Source: UBA8231 sp036011085 | Lineage (GTDB): Bacteria; Latescibacterota; UBA2968; UBA8231 | DNA: 64,000 nucleotides | Reading direction: 5' to 3' | Assembly: GCA_036011085.1 (NCBI GenBank) | Contig: DASCMS010000013.1 | Location: forward strand, 42,158 to 106,157 | Shown: piece after piece, positions 35,889 to 45,376 of the stretch | Layout: every line of letters starts with the position of its first letter | How positions within the stretch are numbered: position 1 is the stretch's first letter | Made by a program: the position numbers and the translations under genes | Notes under the pieces: model-generated | Told to the model about the DNA's origin: nothing | Seen by the model: the letters and a program-made list of their open reading frames with translations, nothing else | Database searches by the model: none

Positions 35889-36664
35889 GCGCCGCGCTGG
35901 CCGCTGCCTATGAACGTGACGGTTTCTGTCTGCACAGTGGAGCCGTCGTGCCGACGGATGTTCTCAGTGCAGCCCAAGCGTCCATGGCGGCGGTACGGGA
36001 TGGCACTTTCGACACGGGCCGGCCACCCTCCTCACATCCTGGGTACGATCCGGCGGTGCTGTGCAAGATCAACGATGCCCACCTGGCGGGTCGGGGGCTC
36101 TACGACCTGGTCTGTCACCCGGCCTTCGGGAAACTGGCGGCGCAGGTCACCGGGGCCCGGCAGGTGCAGCTGTGGGCCTCGCAACTGCTGATCAAGCCGC
36201 CGGCGTCAGGAGAGCAGGGCCATGTCGGCTGGCATCAGGACAGGCAGTACTGGCGGTACTGGCAGGAGCCGGAAGGACTGTTCACCATGTGGGTCGCACT
36301 CAGCGATGTGACGGAGTCGAGCGGGCCCATCCGTTTTGTCTGTGGCTCGCAACGCTGGGGATATCTGGACGAAGGTGACTTCTTCGGCCGCGATCTGGCG
36401 GCGCAGCGGCAGCGGATCACCGTGCCGCCGGAGGAAAGCTGGGAAGAGGTCTCCGGTCTGCTCGATGCCGGTGGTGTCAGCTTCCACCACTGTCTCACCT
36501 ACCACGCCAGCGGGCAGAATACCTCATCGTCGCCCCGCTGCAGTCTCGCCGTACATCTGCGCACCGAACAGGCCCGACCCGTGGTGGGTGACGACAACTA
36601 CTATGTGTCACATCTCGACGATGCGGTATACAGTCCCGTGCTCTACGGCGCCAGTACCACGTGA
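35885..36664 (+). CDS. Phytanoyl-CoA dioxygenase (PhyH) family protein
   Basis: The 259-residue protein is a PhyH enzyme that begins with a GTG overlapping the previous stop (GTGA). Seen: YERDGFCLHSGAVVPTDVLS, GWHQDRQYWRYWQ (His-x-Asp), ESSGPIRFVCGSQRWG and GGVSFHHCLTYHASGQNTSS (distal His), followed by an Arg-containing strand. It is only distantly similar to its two neighbours, so the trio is not a simple tandem duplication; each may act on a different position of the substrate or in sequence. Confidence 0.9.
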   Translation: MSAALAAAYERDGFCLHSGAVVPTDVLSAAQASMAAVRDGTFDTGRPPSSHPGYDPAVLCKINDAHLAGRGLYDLVCHPAFGKLAAQVTGARQVQLWASQLLIKPPASGEQGHVGWHQDRQYWRYWQEPEGLFTMWVALSDVTESSGPIRFVCGSQRWGYLDEGDFFGRDLAAQRQRITVPPEESWEEVSGLLDAGGVSFHHCLTYHASGQNTSSSPRCSLAVHLRTEQARPVVGDDNYYVSHLDDAVYSPVLYGASTT

Positions 36665-37524
36665 TGGATCTCGATACGATCATGACGGAATTCGACGAGC
36701 AGGGATATTCGATCCTGCCAGGGTTGCTGCCTGCCGCCGCCATCGAAGCTGTGCGTGCCGACCTGGAGCGCTGGGTGGATGACGAGGCCACGATGCTGCA
36801 GGCCGATGGTGTCATCGAGAATCCGTTCGCCGACGAGTCTTTTGATCGACGCCTGGCCCGACTGTACGCCGGCCACATGGAACGGGCGCCCAAGAGCCTG
36901 CGCCAGCAGCTGCACTGGGAGGGGATGTACGGGCTGTTCTTCTGTCCCGCCGTGCTCGATGTGGTCGAGGGGCTGCTGGGTGCACCAGAGATTCGCCTGT
37001 ACCCGAACTACACCGTCCGTCCCAAGTTTCCCGATGATCCGGCCACGGAGGTGCTGTGGCATCAGGATGCCGGCTATACCGCCAGCGGTCAGCACGGCCA
37101 GGACGAGGCAGCCAGCGAACAGAGCGTCGAAACGCTGCGTATGGTCAACGCCTGGGCGCCGCTGGTGCCGGCGCGGCGGATCAATGGCTGCATGCAGTTC
37201 GTGCCGGGTACTCATCGCATCGGGCTGGCTACACACGAACGTCGCGAACACTACCTGGAGATCAGCCGCGACGAGATCGAATCTCACAGGACCGAGGCCA
37301 TCGACATCGAGTGTGACCCGGGGGATGTGATCCTCTTCAGCAACATGCTCTACCACCGCGGCCTGCCCAATGTCACCAGGACGATTCGCTGGAGCTGCGA
37401 CTGGCGCTATCAGGATGCCGCTCAGTCGACGCTGCGCCAGGAGCGGGGTCACCTGGCGCGCAGCCGGATGCCGGGGACAGCGGTGTCCTCACCGCGGCAG
37501 TGGGCGTCCCTGTCGTTTCAGTGA
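36664..37524 (+). CDS. Phytanoyl-CoA dioxygenase (PhyH) family protein
   Basis: The 286-residue protein is the third consecutive PhyH. Seen: FDEQGYSILPGLLPAAAIEA, VLWHQDAGYTASGQHGQDEA (His-x-Asp ligands), NGCMQFVPGTHRIG, and DVILFSNMLYHRGLPNVTR (distal His). It is coupled to the previous gene by a one-base overlap (TGATG); GTG at 36661 is an alternative start. The esterase gene starts within its last codon. Its length and an insertion after the HxD motif set it apart from the two upstream copies. Confidence 0.9.
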   Translation: MDLDTIMTEFDEQGYSILPGLLPAAAIEAVRADLERWVDDEATMLQADGVIENPFADESFDRRLARLYAGHMERAPKSLRQQLHWEGMYGLFFCPAVLDVVEGLLGAPEIRLYPNYTVRPKFPDDPATEVLWHQDAGYTASGQHGQDEAASEQSVETLRMVNAWAPLVPARRINGCMQFVPGTHRIGLATHERREHYLEISRDEIESHRTEAIDIECDPGDVILFSNMLYHRGLPNVTRTIRWSCDWRYQDAAQSTLRQERGHLARSRMPGTAVSSPRQWASLSFQ

Positions 37525-38543
37525 ACGCCGAACCCGTGGCGGTCTTCGTCGGGACGCCACATGTGCCGGTGGATGGCAGCACCGACATCGAGGCGTACCA
37601 ACGCTCCATACGGGCTGGACTGAAGCGGCTGCTGGGGGAGGCCCCCTTTGCGGAACCACCGGCGCTGAGGCTGCAGGTTCTGGAGAGCCACGACGACGGC
37701 GATCTGCACCGGCACAAGGTCCGCTACGGGAGCGAGGCGGATGACGTCGTCTGGGCGTGGTTGCTCATCCCCAAGGGGATCGATGCGCCGGTGCCGGCCG
37801 TGATCTGTCTGCCCGGCTCCTTCATGACACCCAACTGGGGCAAGGATGCACCGGCCGGTCTCGCCGGTCCCCTGGTGGCGGGGGATCCGGAGGCGTACGG
37901 ACGCGATCTGGCGTCGCTGGGGTTTGTCACCTTGTGTCCCGACTATCCCTGCTGCGGCGAGCGCACGACACCGGGGCAGCCCAGCCATGACACCACCGAA
38001 CTGGACGGACGCTTCCCTCAGTGGTCTCGTGTCGGTCTGTCCGCCTGGGATGTTTCACGCGCCGTCGATGTGCTCCAGGAACGCGAGGAAGTCGACAACT
38101 CACGCATTGGCACCTGCGGCTGGTCGCAGGGAGGCCAGATGGCCATCATCGGTGCGGCGCTGGACGAGCGCATCACTGCCGTGGTTTCCATCTGCGGCTG
38201 GGGACCATGGCGCGGGGTCGGCGGCTCTCATGCCGCCAACTGGGCCAGGTCGTACAACTTTCCGCGGCTGGCAACCTGTCTGGAGCGAGGCGGGCCCCTG
38301 CCGCTCGACTTCGACGATATCGTTGCCTGTGTGGCACCCCGGCCTCTGCTCGATGTCAGGGCGGCGCAGGATGAGACCTTTCCGAACCGAACCGAACACG
38401 CCGCCGCCCTCGAGGATCTGGCCCAGCTGTGGGCTCAGGTCGGTGCCGGCGAACGGTTCCGCGCTGTCGAGGTGCCGGGGGAACATGCTCACGGCGTCGA
38501 TTCCGCCCGGGAGGAACAGGCCTGGCTGCGACGATGGCTGTAG
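37521..38543 (+). CDS. Alpha/beta hydrolase, dienelactone hydrolase/acetyl xylan esterase-like
   Basis: The 340-residue protein has the alpha/beta-hydrolase layout: AWLLIPKGIDAPVPAVICLPG (oxyanion strand), VTLCPDYPCCGERTTPGQ, the nucleophile elbow GTCGWSQGGQMAII (Ser), VAPRPLLDVRAAQDETF (Asp region) and PGEHAHGVDSAREE (His). It resembles acetyl xylan esterase/dienelactone hydrolase families used on plant- or algae-derived esters. The start is GTG at 37521, overlapping the PhyH stop (GTGA). It closes the transporter/PhyH operon and meets the Gfo/Idh gene tail to tail. No signal peptide, so cytoplasmic. Confidence 0.85.
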   Translation: MNAEPVAVFVGTPHVPVDGSTDIEAYQRSIRAGLKRLLGEAPFAEPPALRLQVLESHDDGDLHRHKVRYGSEADDVVWAWLLIPKGIDAPVPAVICLPGSFMTPNWGKDAPAGLAGPLVAGDPEAYGRDLASLGFVTLCPDYPCCGERTTPGQPSHDTTELDGRFPQWSRVGLSAWDVSRAVDVLQEREEVDNSRIGTCGWSQGGQMAIIGAALDERITAVVSICGWGPWRGVGGSHAANWARSYNFPRLATCLERGGPLPLDFDDIVACVAPRPLLDVRAAQDETFPNRTEHAAALEDLAQLWAQVGAGERFRAVEVPGEHAHGVDSAREEQAWLRRWL

Positions 38544-38561
38544 TTCATGTCGCCGACGGGT

Positions 38562-39584
38562 TCACTCTTCCAGAACGCCGCGCCAGTCGGACACCGGCTG
38601 CACGATGGCACCGGTCTCGGCCGACTCCATGGCGGCGAACAGCATGGCGAGAGAGTTCAGATTGTCGGCGGAGTGCGTCAGCGCCGGCTTCCGCGTCTGC
38701 AGAGCGTGGGCGAAGGCCGACCACGTACCGGGGTCGGGCGTAGGCGGATCGATCGTCAACGGCGATTGGCCGTCGGCGTGCCCCGAGCGAGTCTGCAGGC
38801 GCAGTCGATCACCGTCGATGGCCAGTTCGCCCTCACTGCCATGGATCCGAGCGGTGCACGTGTACCCCACAGGATCGAGCAGCTCGCGAATCGATGCGGT
38901 GTAACTCACTGTCACCGGGCCGCTCAGATTGAGCACGGCGATGGCATCCGTGGCGGCGGTGATGTCCTGGCCTTTCTCCGGACTGGGCCAATCCTTCACG
39001 TAGAGGCTGTCGCACTCCTGACCGGTGAGGTAGCGGATCAGGTCGAAGTGGTGGACGGCCAGATCCTGCAGGATGAGATGGGGCAACTGGCAGCGGTACC
39101 CGCGCAGACAGACATCGGAATGCACGGAAAAATGGAAGTCGAGGCGACGCAGATCGCCGATCTCGCCAGCCTCGATCCGTCGACGCGCCTCGTGATGGCA
39201 CGGATGCCAGCGCAGCTGATGATGGATCATTAACATGCGGTCACGCTGAAGAGCGCTGAAGTGCATACGCGCCGCATCGGGCAGCGTCTCCGCCATCGGC
39301 TTTTCGCAGATGACGTCCAGTCCGGCCTCGAGGGCGGTCAGGGTCAGGGGCGCGTGGAAACGATCTGGCGTGGCCACCAGAGCGGCGCTGGCCTCAACAG
39401 CGCCGAGAGCCTCGTCGAGGTTGGAGAAGGCGGGCGTCCCAGTCTTTTCGGTAAAAGTGGCGCGCGCTTCCGCCTCGACATCGACACCCCCCACGGCGGT
39501 GAAGCCACCACAGTCGATGGCGGCGTTCCAATCGTGATGGCCCATGCCACCCAGGCCGATACACAGCAGACGAATCAAGGTCAC
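38562..39584 (-). CDS. Gfo/Idh/MocA family oxidoreductase
   Basis: The 340-residue protein has Rossmann motif LIRLLCIGLGGMGHHDW, catalytic signature VICEKPMAETLPDAARM (Lys near residue 94-96) and the C-terminal domain with LPHLILQDLAVHHFDLIRYL (Asp/His region). It reads toward the esterase and is divergent from the isomerase gene at 39625. It probably oxidises a sugar-like intermediate with NAD(P). It is the third Gfo/Idh gene in the window and is not close to the other two in sequence. Confidence 0.9.
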   Translation of the reverse strand: MTLIRLLCIGLGGMGHHDWNAAIDCGGFTAVGGVDVEAEARATFTEKTGTPAFSNLDEALGAVEASAALVATPDRFHAPLTLTALEAGLDVICEKPMAETLPDAARMHFSALQRDRMLMIHHQLRWHPCHHEARRRIEAGEIGDLRRLDFHFSVHSDVCLRGYRCQLPHLILQDLAVHHFDLIRYLTGQECDSLYVKDWPSPEKGQDITAATDAIAVLNLSGPVTVSYTASIRELLDPVGYTCTARIHGSEGELAIDGDRLRLQTRSGHADGQSPLTIDPPTPDPGTWSAFAHALQTRKPALTHSADNLNSLAMLFAAMESAETGAIVQPVSDWRGVLEE

Positions 39585-39624
39585 AACTCCAGGTCAGATG
39601 AGTATTTCATAAAGCGAGGGATAG

Positions 39625-40455
39625 ATGAAGCTGATCCTGTTCTCCAAGATGCTACAAGATCGCAGTATCGACGAACTGGCGGATCTGGCCGCTCGTCTCG
39701 GCATCGACGGCTATGATCTGGCGGTACGTCCCGGTCATCCGGTGAATCCGGACAACGTCGGCGAGGCCCTGCCGCGGGCGGTTGAAACGCTCCGCGCCCG
39801 CGGCCTGGATATTCCGCTGATCACGGCCAACACGGACCTGGTCGATCCCGCGGCCGCGGGGGTGGATGAGCTGCTGGCGGCGATGGCCACCGCCGGCGTT
39901 CCGCGGGTGAAGCTCGGATACTACAAGATCGATCTGGGCGTCGACTACTGGGACCTCGTCGAGGAGTGCCGGCAGAAACTGGCAGCCTGGGGCGAAAAAG
40001 CGCAGAGCCACGGGGTGCAGGTCGTCTATCACACGCACTCCAATCGCTGTATGGGGCTGAATGCGGGCATGCTTGGACATCTGCTGCGCGGACTCGACCC
40101 GAAGGGTGTCGGCGCCTATCTCGACACCGGACATCTGACAGGGGAGGGTGAGGAGTTCGCCGTGGCCCTGGCCATGCAGCGAGAGCATCTGGCGGCGGTG
40201 TCGCTGAAAGACTTCCATCTGAGCCGGGAAGAGCACAACGGCCATGGGCGCAAGGGGCGCACGGTGGTCGAGGCGGGCCAGGGGATGACGGACTTCACCG
40301 CCGCCTTTGAATCTCTGCACGGTGTGGGCTACACCGGCCCCGCCTCCATTCACTGCGAGTTCGAGGTCGACGCCGCGGCATTCGACGCTGCCGTCGAACG
40401 AGAGGCGCGCTTCTTTGTCGCTCTGCGCCGTCGCGTCTACGGGGAGTCTCCTTGA
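39625..40455 (+). CDS. Sugar phosphate isomerase/epimerase (xylose isomerase-like TIM barrel)
   Basis: The 276-residue protein starts LILFSKMLQDRSIDELADLA and DGYDLAVRPGHPVNPDNV. Barrel ligands are visible as KLGYYKIDLG, VVYHTHSNRCMG (His), GAYLDTGHLTGEG (Asp/His), VSLKDFHLS (Asp) and ASIHCEFEVD (Glu). It belongs to the AP2Ec/xylose-isomerase-like family and shares little with the other copy at 8434-9285. A divergent intergenic space of 40 bp separates it from the Gfo/Idh gene. It ends just before the promoter of the mini flagellar-rod-like gene. Confidence 0.88.
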   Translation: MKLILFSKMLQDRSIDELADLAARLGIDGYDLAVRPGHPVNPDNVGEALPRAVETLRARGLDIPLITANTDLVDPAAAGVDELLAAMATAGVPRVKLGYYKIDLGVDYWDLVEECRQKLAAWGEKAQSHGVQVVYHTHSNRCMGLNAGMLGHLLRGLDPKGVGAYLDTGHLTGEGEEFAVALAMQREHLAAVSLKDFHLSREEHNGHGRKGRTVVEAGQGMTDFTAAFESLHGVGYTGPASIHCEFEVDAAAFDAAVEREARFFVALRRRVYGESP

Positions 40456-40483
40456 CCCCGGCCGCGGCGGGCGCGAACTTTTT

Positions 40484-40511
40484 TTGACCATCTGCCGATA
40501 TACCATATAGA
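40484..40511 (+). promoter_or_regulatory. Sigma70-like promoter, nearly leaderless
   Basis: TTGACC at 40484-40489 and TATAGA at 40506-40511 are separated by 16 bp. A start site 7 bp after the -10 box would fall at about 40518, only about three bases before the ATG at 40521. There is no Shine-Dalgarno sequence before that ATG, in line with a leaderless transcript. Confidence 0.55.
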
Positions 40512-40520
40512 TAGATTCCC

Positions 40521-40865
40521 ATGCAAGCCTCTCTCCCTATCGCCGCCACCGGCCTGCGTCACGCCGACTCCCGTCAGCGCGCCACCGCACACGGCACCGC
40601 CAACCTGGCAACGCCGGAGACGACCGTGGTTCGTGCGGTGGGTAGCGAACATCCTACCGGGCACGGGGTCGAGACATACTTCGAGGGGCGCGTCGAACGG
40701 CGCCCCCATCTCGGGGCCACCGGCCCGCCAACCCCGATCGCCTCGGCGCCAGCCGTCGGTCTCATGGTCGACCAGATCTCAACCGTCCATCAGGCCGGCA
40801 CACTGGCCGATGTCGTGCGCACCACCGATGACATGCTTGGCTCCCTGATCGATATCCTCGGCTGA
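40521..40865 (+). CDS. Mini flagellar rod/hook-like protein (FlgB/C/G ends only)
   Basis: This is a 114-residue protein that resembles only the two ends of flagellar axial proteins. The start (SLPIAATGLRHADSRQRATA followed by HGTANLATPE) matches the Flg_bb_rod motif, normally A-x-x-G-L...A-x-N-x-A-N. The end (LMVDQISTVHQAGTLADVVR followed by TTDDMLGSLIDIL) matches the C-terminal helix shared by FlgC/FlgG/FlgE, normally ...A-N-x-K-V-x-T-x-D-x-M-L. The middle is a short Gly/Pro/Arg loop. No other flagellar gene is in the window. It is 20 bp ahead of an M23-like gene and a bactofilin, suggesting an envelope or cell-shape role. Confidence 0.68.
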   Translation: MQASLPIAATGLRHADSRQRATAHGTANLATPETTVVRAVGSEHPTGHGVETYFEGRVERRPHLGATGPPTPIASAPAVGLMVDQISTVHQAGTLADVVRTTDDMLGSLIDILG

Positions 40866-40884
40866 GCTGACAAGCAGATCACCG

Positions 40885-41637
40885 ATGCTTCCCGGCCGAA
40901 GGCTCACTCTCCTGATCATACCCGAGGAGGGTGGCAGTACTTACGAGTACAAGATTCCCCGCTTGCTGTTGTGGATCTGCCTGCTGTTGTCCCTCGGCGT
41001 CATCGCTCTGCTGGCAGTCGGAGCACACAGTTGGGTGGAGAACGACTATCTCGCCCGCCAGGTGGTGCGGCTCGAACGGGACAAGACGATCCTGGCTGAG
41101 GAAGTGCAGCTCATCGTAGAACTCGAATCGATGCTGCTGGAGCTGGAGCAGAGCAACCTCAAACTGCGCAATATGGCTGCCGAGGCCGTGGGCTTGAACA
41201 CCCGTCCGTCGCCGGCACGCACGAGCCGTACCCGGGAGCAGTTCATCTCCATCCAGCGGCGACTCGAACACGGTGGGTTACGGACCGTGCCGACGCTGTC
41301 ACCCGTGATGTTTTCCAGCTGGCGTGTCCTCGACAAGGGCGTGCTGCTGCGGGCCCCGAAGGGCAGTGCCGTGCAGGTCGCTGCCGCGGGCAAGGTGGAG
41401 AAGATCGGTTACGATCGCGATCTGGGATACACGATCCTGGTCGATCACGGCAACGGCCTGCAGACACGGTATACCGGCGTCGGCACGCTCATCGCGGCGG
41501 CAGGCGCCCACGTGCAGAAGGGTCAGCCCCTCGGTCTGCTTGGCTGGCCCCGGAATGGGGCCACAACGGGCGTTCGCTTCTCCATCATCGAGAACGGTCG
41601 CGAGCGGACAGCGGACTACCGGTCACTGTGGATGTGA
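40885..41637 (+). CDS. M23/LytM-family protein with degenerate metal site
   Basis: The 250-residue protein has a short cytoplasmic N-terminus, a membrane anchor (LLLWICLLLSLGVIALLAVG, about residues 28-47) and a coiled coil (RLERDKTILAEEVQLIVELE). Its C-terminal LytM-type domain shows LLRAPKGSAVQVAAAGKVEK and VDHGNGLQTRYTGVGTL. Active M23 peptidases have HxxxD, HGNGxxTxYxH and HLHFE; here the His residues read Gly and Arg (RYTG, VRFSI), so zinc binding is probably lost. Such pseudo-peptidases act as scaffolds or activators (EnvC-like). It overlaps the bactofilin gene by 4 bp, the classic M23-bactofilin pair. Confidence 0.82.
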   Translation: MLPGRRLTLLIIPEEGGSTYEYKIPRLLLWICLLLSLGVIALLAVGAHSWVENDYLARQVVRLERDKTILAEEVQLIVELESMLLELEQSNLKLRNMAAEAVGLNTRPSPARTSRTREQFISIQRRLEHGGLRTVPTLSPVMFSSWRVLDKGVLLRAPKGSAVQVAAAGKVEKIGYDRDLGYTILVDHGNGLQTRYTGVGTLIAAAGAHVQKGQPLGLLGWPRNGATTGVRFSIIENGRERTADYRSLWM

Positions 41638-41954
41638 ATGTGAGTACGGGCGCCTTCCATACCGTGATCGGCCAGGGGAGCCTGCTCAAAGGCACTCTGG
41701 AGATCAACCACGGTATCCAGGTGGATGGTGTGTTCCGCGGACGGGTGACGACGCCGACGGCGCTGCTGGTGAACGACGGCGGCGAGGTGGTTGCCGACGT
41801 TGTCGAGGTGGGCAGTGCCGAGATTCACGGCATCGTCAACGGCACGATCCGTGCCCGGGACTGGGTGCGGATCGGCGCCACGGGCCGGATTCGCGGAGGC
41901 GTTGAAACGCCACGACTCATCGTCGAGGAGGGGGCCTCCATCGTCGAGACCTGA
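41634..41954 (+). CDS. Bactofilin
   Basis: The 106-residue protein is a bactofilin, a polymer-forming beta-helix cytoskeletal protein on the inner face of the membrane. Seen: FHTVIGQGSLLKGTLEINHG, IQVDGVFRGRV, DVVEVGSAEIHGIVNGTIRA and GRIRGGVETPRLIVEEGAS, a run of short turns with Gly every 6-7 residues. I chose the GTG at 41634 that overlaps the M23 stop (GTGA); a GTG at 41628 is equally possible. With its partner M23-like protein it should set local peptidoglycan synthesis and cell shape. A terminator follows. Confidence 0.92.
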   Translation: MNVSTGAFHTVIGQGSLLKGTLEINHGIQVDGVFRGRVTTPTALLVNDGGEVVADVVEVGSAEIHGIVNGTIRARDWVRIGATGRIRGGVETPRLIVEEGASIVET

Positions 41955-41978
41955 CGGCAACAACAACAGAAACCAAAA

Positions 41979-42010
41979 ACGGGGGTCCGCTGTCGGTAGC
42001 GGACCCCCGT
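41979..42010. terminator. Bidirectional rho-independent terminator
   Basis: A perfect 13-bp GC-rich stem (ACGGGGGTCCGCT at 41979-41991 with AGCGGACCCCCGT at 41998-42010) and a 6-base loop, with A-rich sequence on the left and TTTCTTTT on the right. It can end the bactofilin transcript on the plus strand and the groEL transcript on the minus strand. Confidence 0.95.
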
Positions 42011-42066
42011 TTCTTTTGCTGCAACTTTCAGCGAGACGAGCCGGACGAACCGCCGGCCGTTGTCGC

Positions 42067-43689
<1,623 letters not shown>

Positions 43690-43758
43690 ACTTGATTCCT
43701 CCTAAGGGGTTGAAAGGGAGATACTTATAACTGCGTTTGAAGCTGATGATTTCGAGTG

Positions 43759-43783
43759 TAGCACTCATGGCCGGAGAGTGCTA
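43759..43783 (-). promoter_or_regulatory. CIRCE operator (HrcA binding site)
   Basis: TAGCACTC, nine spacer bases, then GAGTGCTA; consensus is TTAGCACTC-N9-GAGTGCTAA, so only the outermost base of each arm differs. It lies about 70 bp ahead of the groEL start, inside the predicted 5-prime untranslated region. Confidence 0.93.
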
Positions 43784-43804
43784 TGTGTTGCTGATGAAAC
43801 ATCA

Positions 43805-43833
43805 AAGATACAGGTGAGGGTGTCTTCCGACAA
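43805..43833 (-). promoter_or_regulatory. Likely groEL promoter
   Basis: Read on the minus strand, TTGTCG (43828-43833) and TATCTT (43805-43810) are spaced by 17 bp. The start site would be near 43797, placing CIRCE at about +14 to +38. A second weaker pair starting with TTGATG overlaps it. Confidence 0.45.
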
Positions 43834-44002
43834 GTGGTAAAATGGCGAATTTTCCCCGGCACGAGCGGGGGGTCCACACGGTTGCCGCTGGCCCGGCCTT
43901 CCGTTAGTTTCTCGACAGTGCCAGCAGTAAGCATCCTCCTATAACACAATGACTTACGACATCAATGCCGGCCTCAGGGCCGGTCGCCGGGAGACCCTGT
44001 AG
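43834..44002 (+). other. Intergenic leader before the unrecognised 456-residue gene
   Basis: No gene is evident. A 6-bp perfect hairpin (CCGGCC-TCAG-GGCCGG, 43968-43983) lies in the leader, and GGGAG ten bases before 44003 serves as ribosome binding site. An ATG at 43949 is in frame with the gene but is stopped by TAG directly before 44003 and has no Shine-Dalgarno. Confidence 0.5.
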
Positions 44003-45373
44003 ATGCTCGACCTGTTGACCATTGCACGAACCGAAGCCGAGGGTGGCGATCTCCTTGGCCTGCTCGAGGGTCTGTTCCAGCCCGCAGACGTCAGGCCCGA
44101 AGGGTATCCCGATGCCGTCATCTGGCAGGGAGGCAGCCACGACGGCACGGTGCATCCGGTGGCCCATTCCCTGACCGATGCCTACGCCCTGCTGGGTACG
44201 ATCGCCGCCATCGATGTGCTGGGCCTGCCGTACTACGCCGTTCCCATGTGGGCCCAGTACCGGCACGATCTGAAGCTCGAGCCCCTGAGCTGGTTCGGGA
44301 ACATGCCGTGTACGTCGATCAAGTGGTCGACGGCGGGAGATGCCTGGGTAGACGACGGCCAGGGCGGCAAGGTTGTCGTCATGGGCAAGTCCGGCAATGC
44401 GCCGCTCAGGACACAGGCGGGGGTCTACTGTAATGTGCGCCCCTACGGCACCATTACCGTGGTTCGCTGCATGCCCTGTCTGCCGTATTCGCAGGACAAG
44501 GCGAAGTTCGACGTCTGTTCAGATACGGGGATCGTGCACTCCGAAATGAATACCCCCGGTGTGCAGATGGCCTACGCCAGTCGCCGCTTTCTGCAGATGG
44601 TACACGAGACGGGCAAACTCGGTCGCGTCGCCTTCAAGCCGACCCAGGCGATGGAGGACGGGATCAACGCCGGGTTGCTGTCCTGGTTGTTGCAGGGCAC
44701 GAAGTTCGAGGTGGGACGGAAGTATGCCGTCGACGGCTACGAGGAGCATCGCGAACGCGTAGATCGCATCATCGCCCTGCTACCTGATGATTTCAAGGCC
44801 GGTATGGAGCACTGGGACGGTCGGGTCGAGCAGCACATTGCCGACACCAACTACGGTCTGCTGCTCTGGGACCTGATCGACAAACAGGACGCCATCGTGC
44901 TGGCCACCGACCTGGACGGAGATCGCCTCACAGACCTGCTCGCCGATGTCTCCGATCCCCTGCGACACTTCGGGCAGCTCGTCATCGACAAGGTGGGGGC
45001 CAGCGCCTCGATGGACGACCTGTGGACCGACATGGGGTATACGACGGGCAACGGTCGGGACATGACGTCGGTGATGTATCGCATGGATGGCCCGCCGATC
45101 CACGAGCAGACTCTCGGTTCGGCCGACGCCATGCTGCTGCGACTGCTCGATGGCGACGAGTCGATGGGCGGCACCAAGAGACCCTACGACCCACGCATCC
45201 ACTTCGTCCTCATGCGCGACGCCTACGTCGACGCCAACCCGGACAACGACGGTCTGCGCACCTGGCTCGACGAAGCACTGGCGAAGTTTGACCAGGTCTA
45301 CAGCGGCGACCGACCAGGGTTTCTCCAGGGATATGAGCAGCTGAAGACGGCGATCAAGCCCTGGGGTGAGTGA
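44003..45373 (+). CDS. Conserved-looking protein of unknown function
   Basis: I do not recognise this 456-residue protein. It has no signal peptide or membrane segment and looks globular. Notable segments: VIWQGGSHDGTVHPVAHSLT near the N-terminus, a Cys-containing centre (GVYCNVRPYGTITVVRCMPC, then FDVCSDTGIVHSEM) with at least four Cys and several His that could bind metal, and an acidic, Asp-rich C-terminal half (IVLATDLDGDRLTDLLADVS). Residue composition and codon use match neighbouring genes, so it is probably real. It lies alone between groEL (divergent) and an SDR gene (convergent, 3 bp apart). Confidence 0.75.
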   Translation: MLDLLTIARTEAEGGDLLGLLEGLFQPADVRPEGYPDAVIWQGGSHDGTVHPVAHSLTDAYALLGTIAAIDVLGLPYYAVPMWAQYRHDLKLEPLSWFGNMPCTSIKWSTAGDAWVDDGQGGKVVVMGKSGNAPLRTQAGVYCNVRPYGTITVVRCMPCLPYSQDKAKFDVCSDTGIVHSEMNTPGVQMAYASRRFLQMVHETGKLGRVAFKPTQAMEDGINAGLLSWLLQGTKFEVGRKYAVDGYEEHRERVDRIIALLPDDFKAGMEHWDGRVEQHIADTNYGLLLWDLIDKQDAIVLATDLDGDRLTDLLADVSDPLRHFGQLVIDKVGASASMDDLWTDMGYTTGNGRDMTSVMYRMDGPPIHEQTLGSADAMLLRLLDGDESMGGTKRPYDPRIHFVLMRDAYVDANPDNDGLRTWLDEALAKFDQVYSGDRPGFLQGYEQLKTAIKPWGE

Positions 45374-45376
45374 CTC

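Noticed and set aside
43949..44005. ATG in frame with the 456-residue gene, stopped by TAG directly before its start, as a second recoded amber
   Set aside because: No Shine-Dalgarno precedes 43949, GGGAG precedes 44003, the upstream peptide shows no conserved features, and TAG serves as a normal stop for many genes here.
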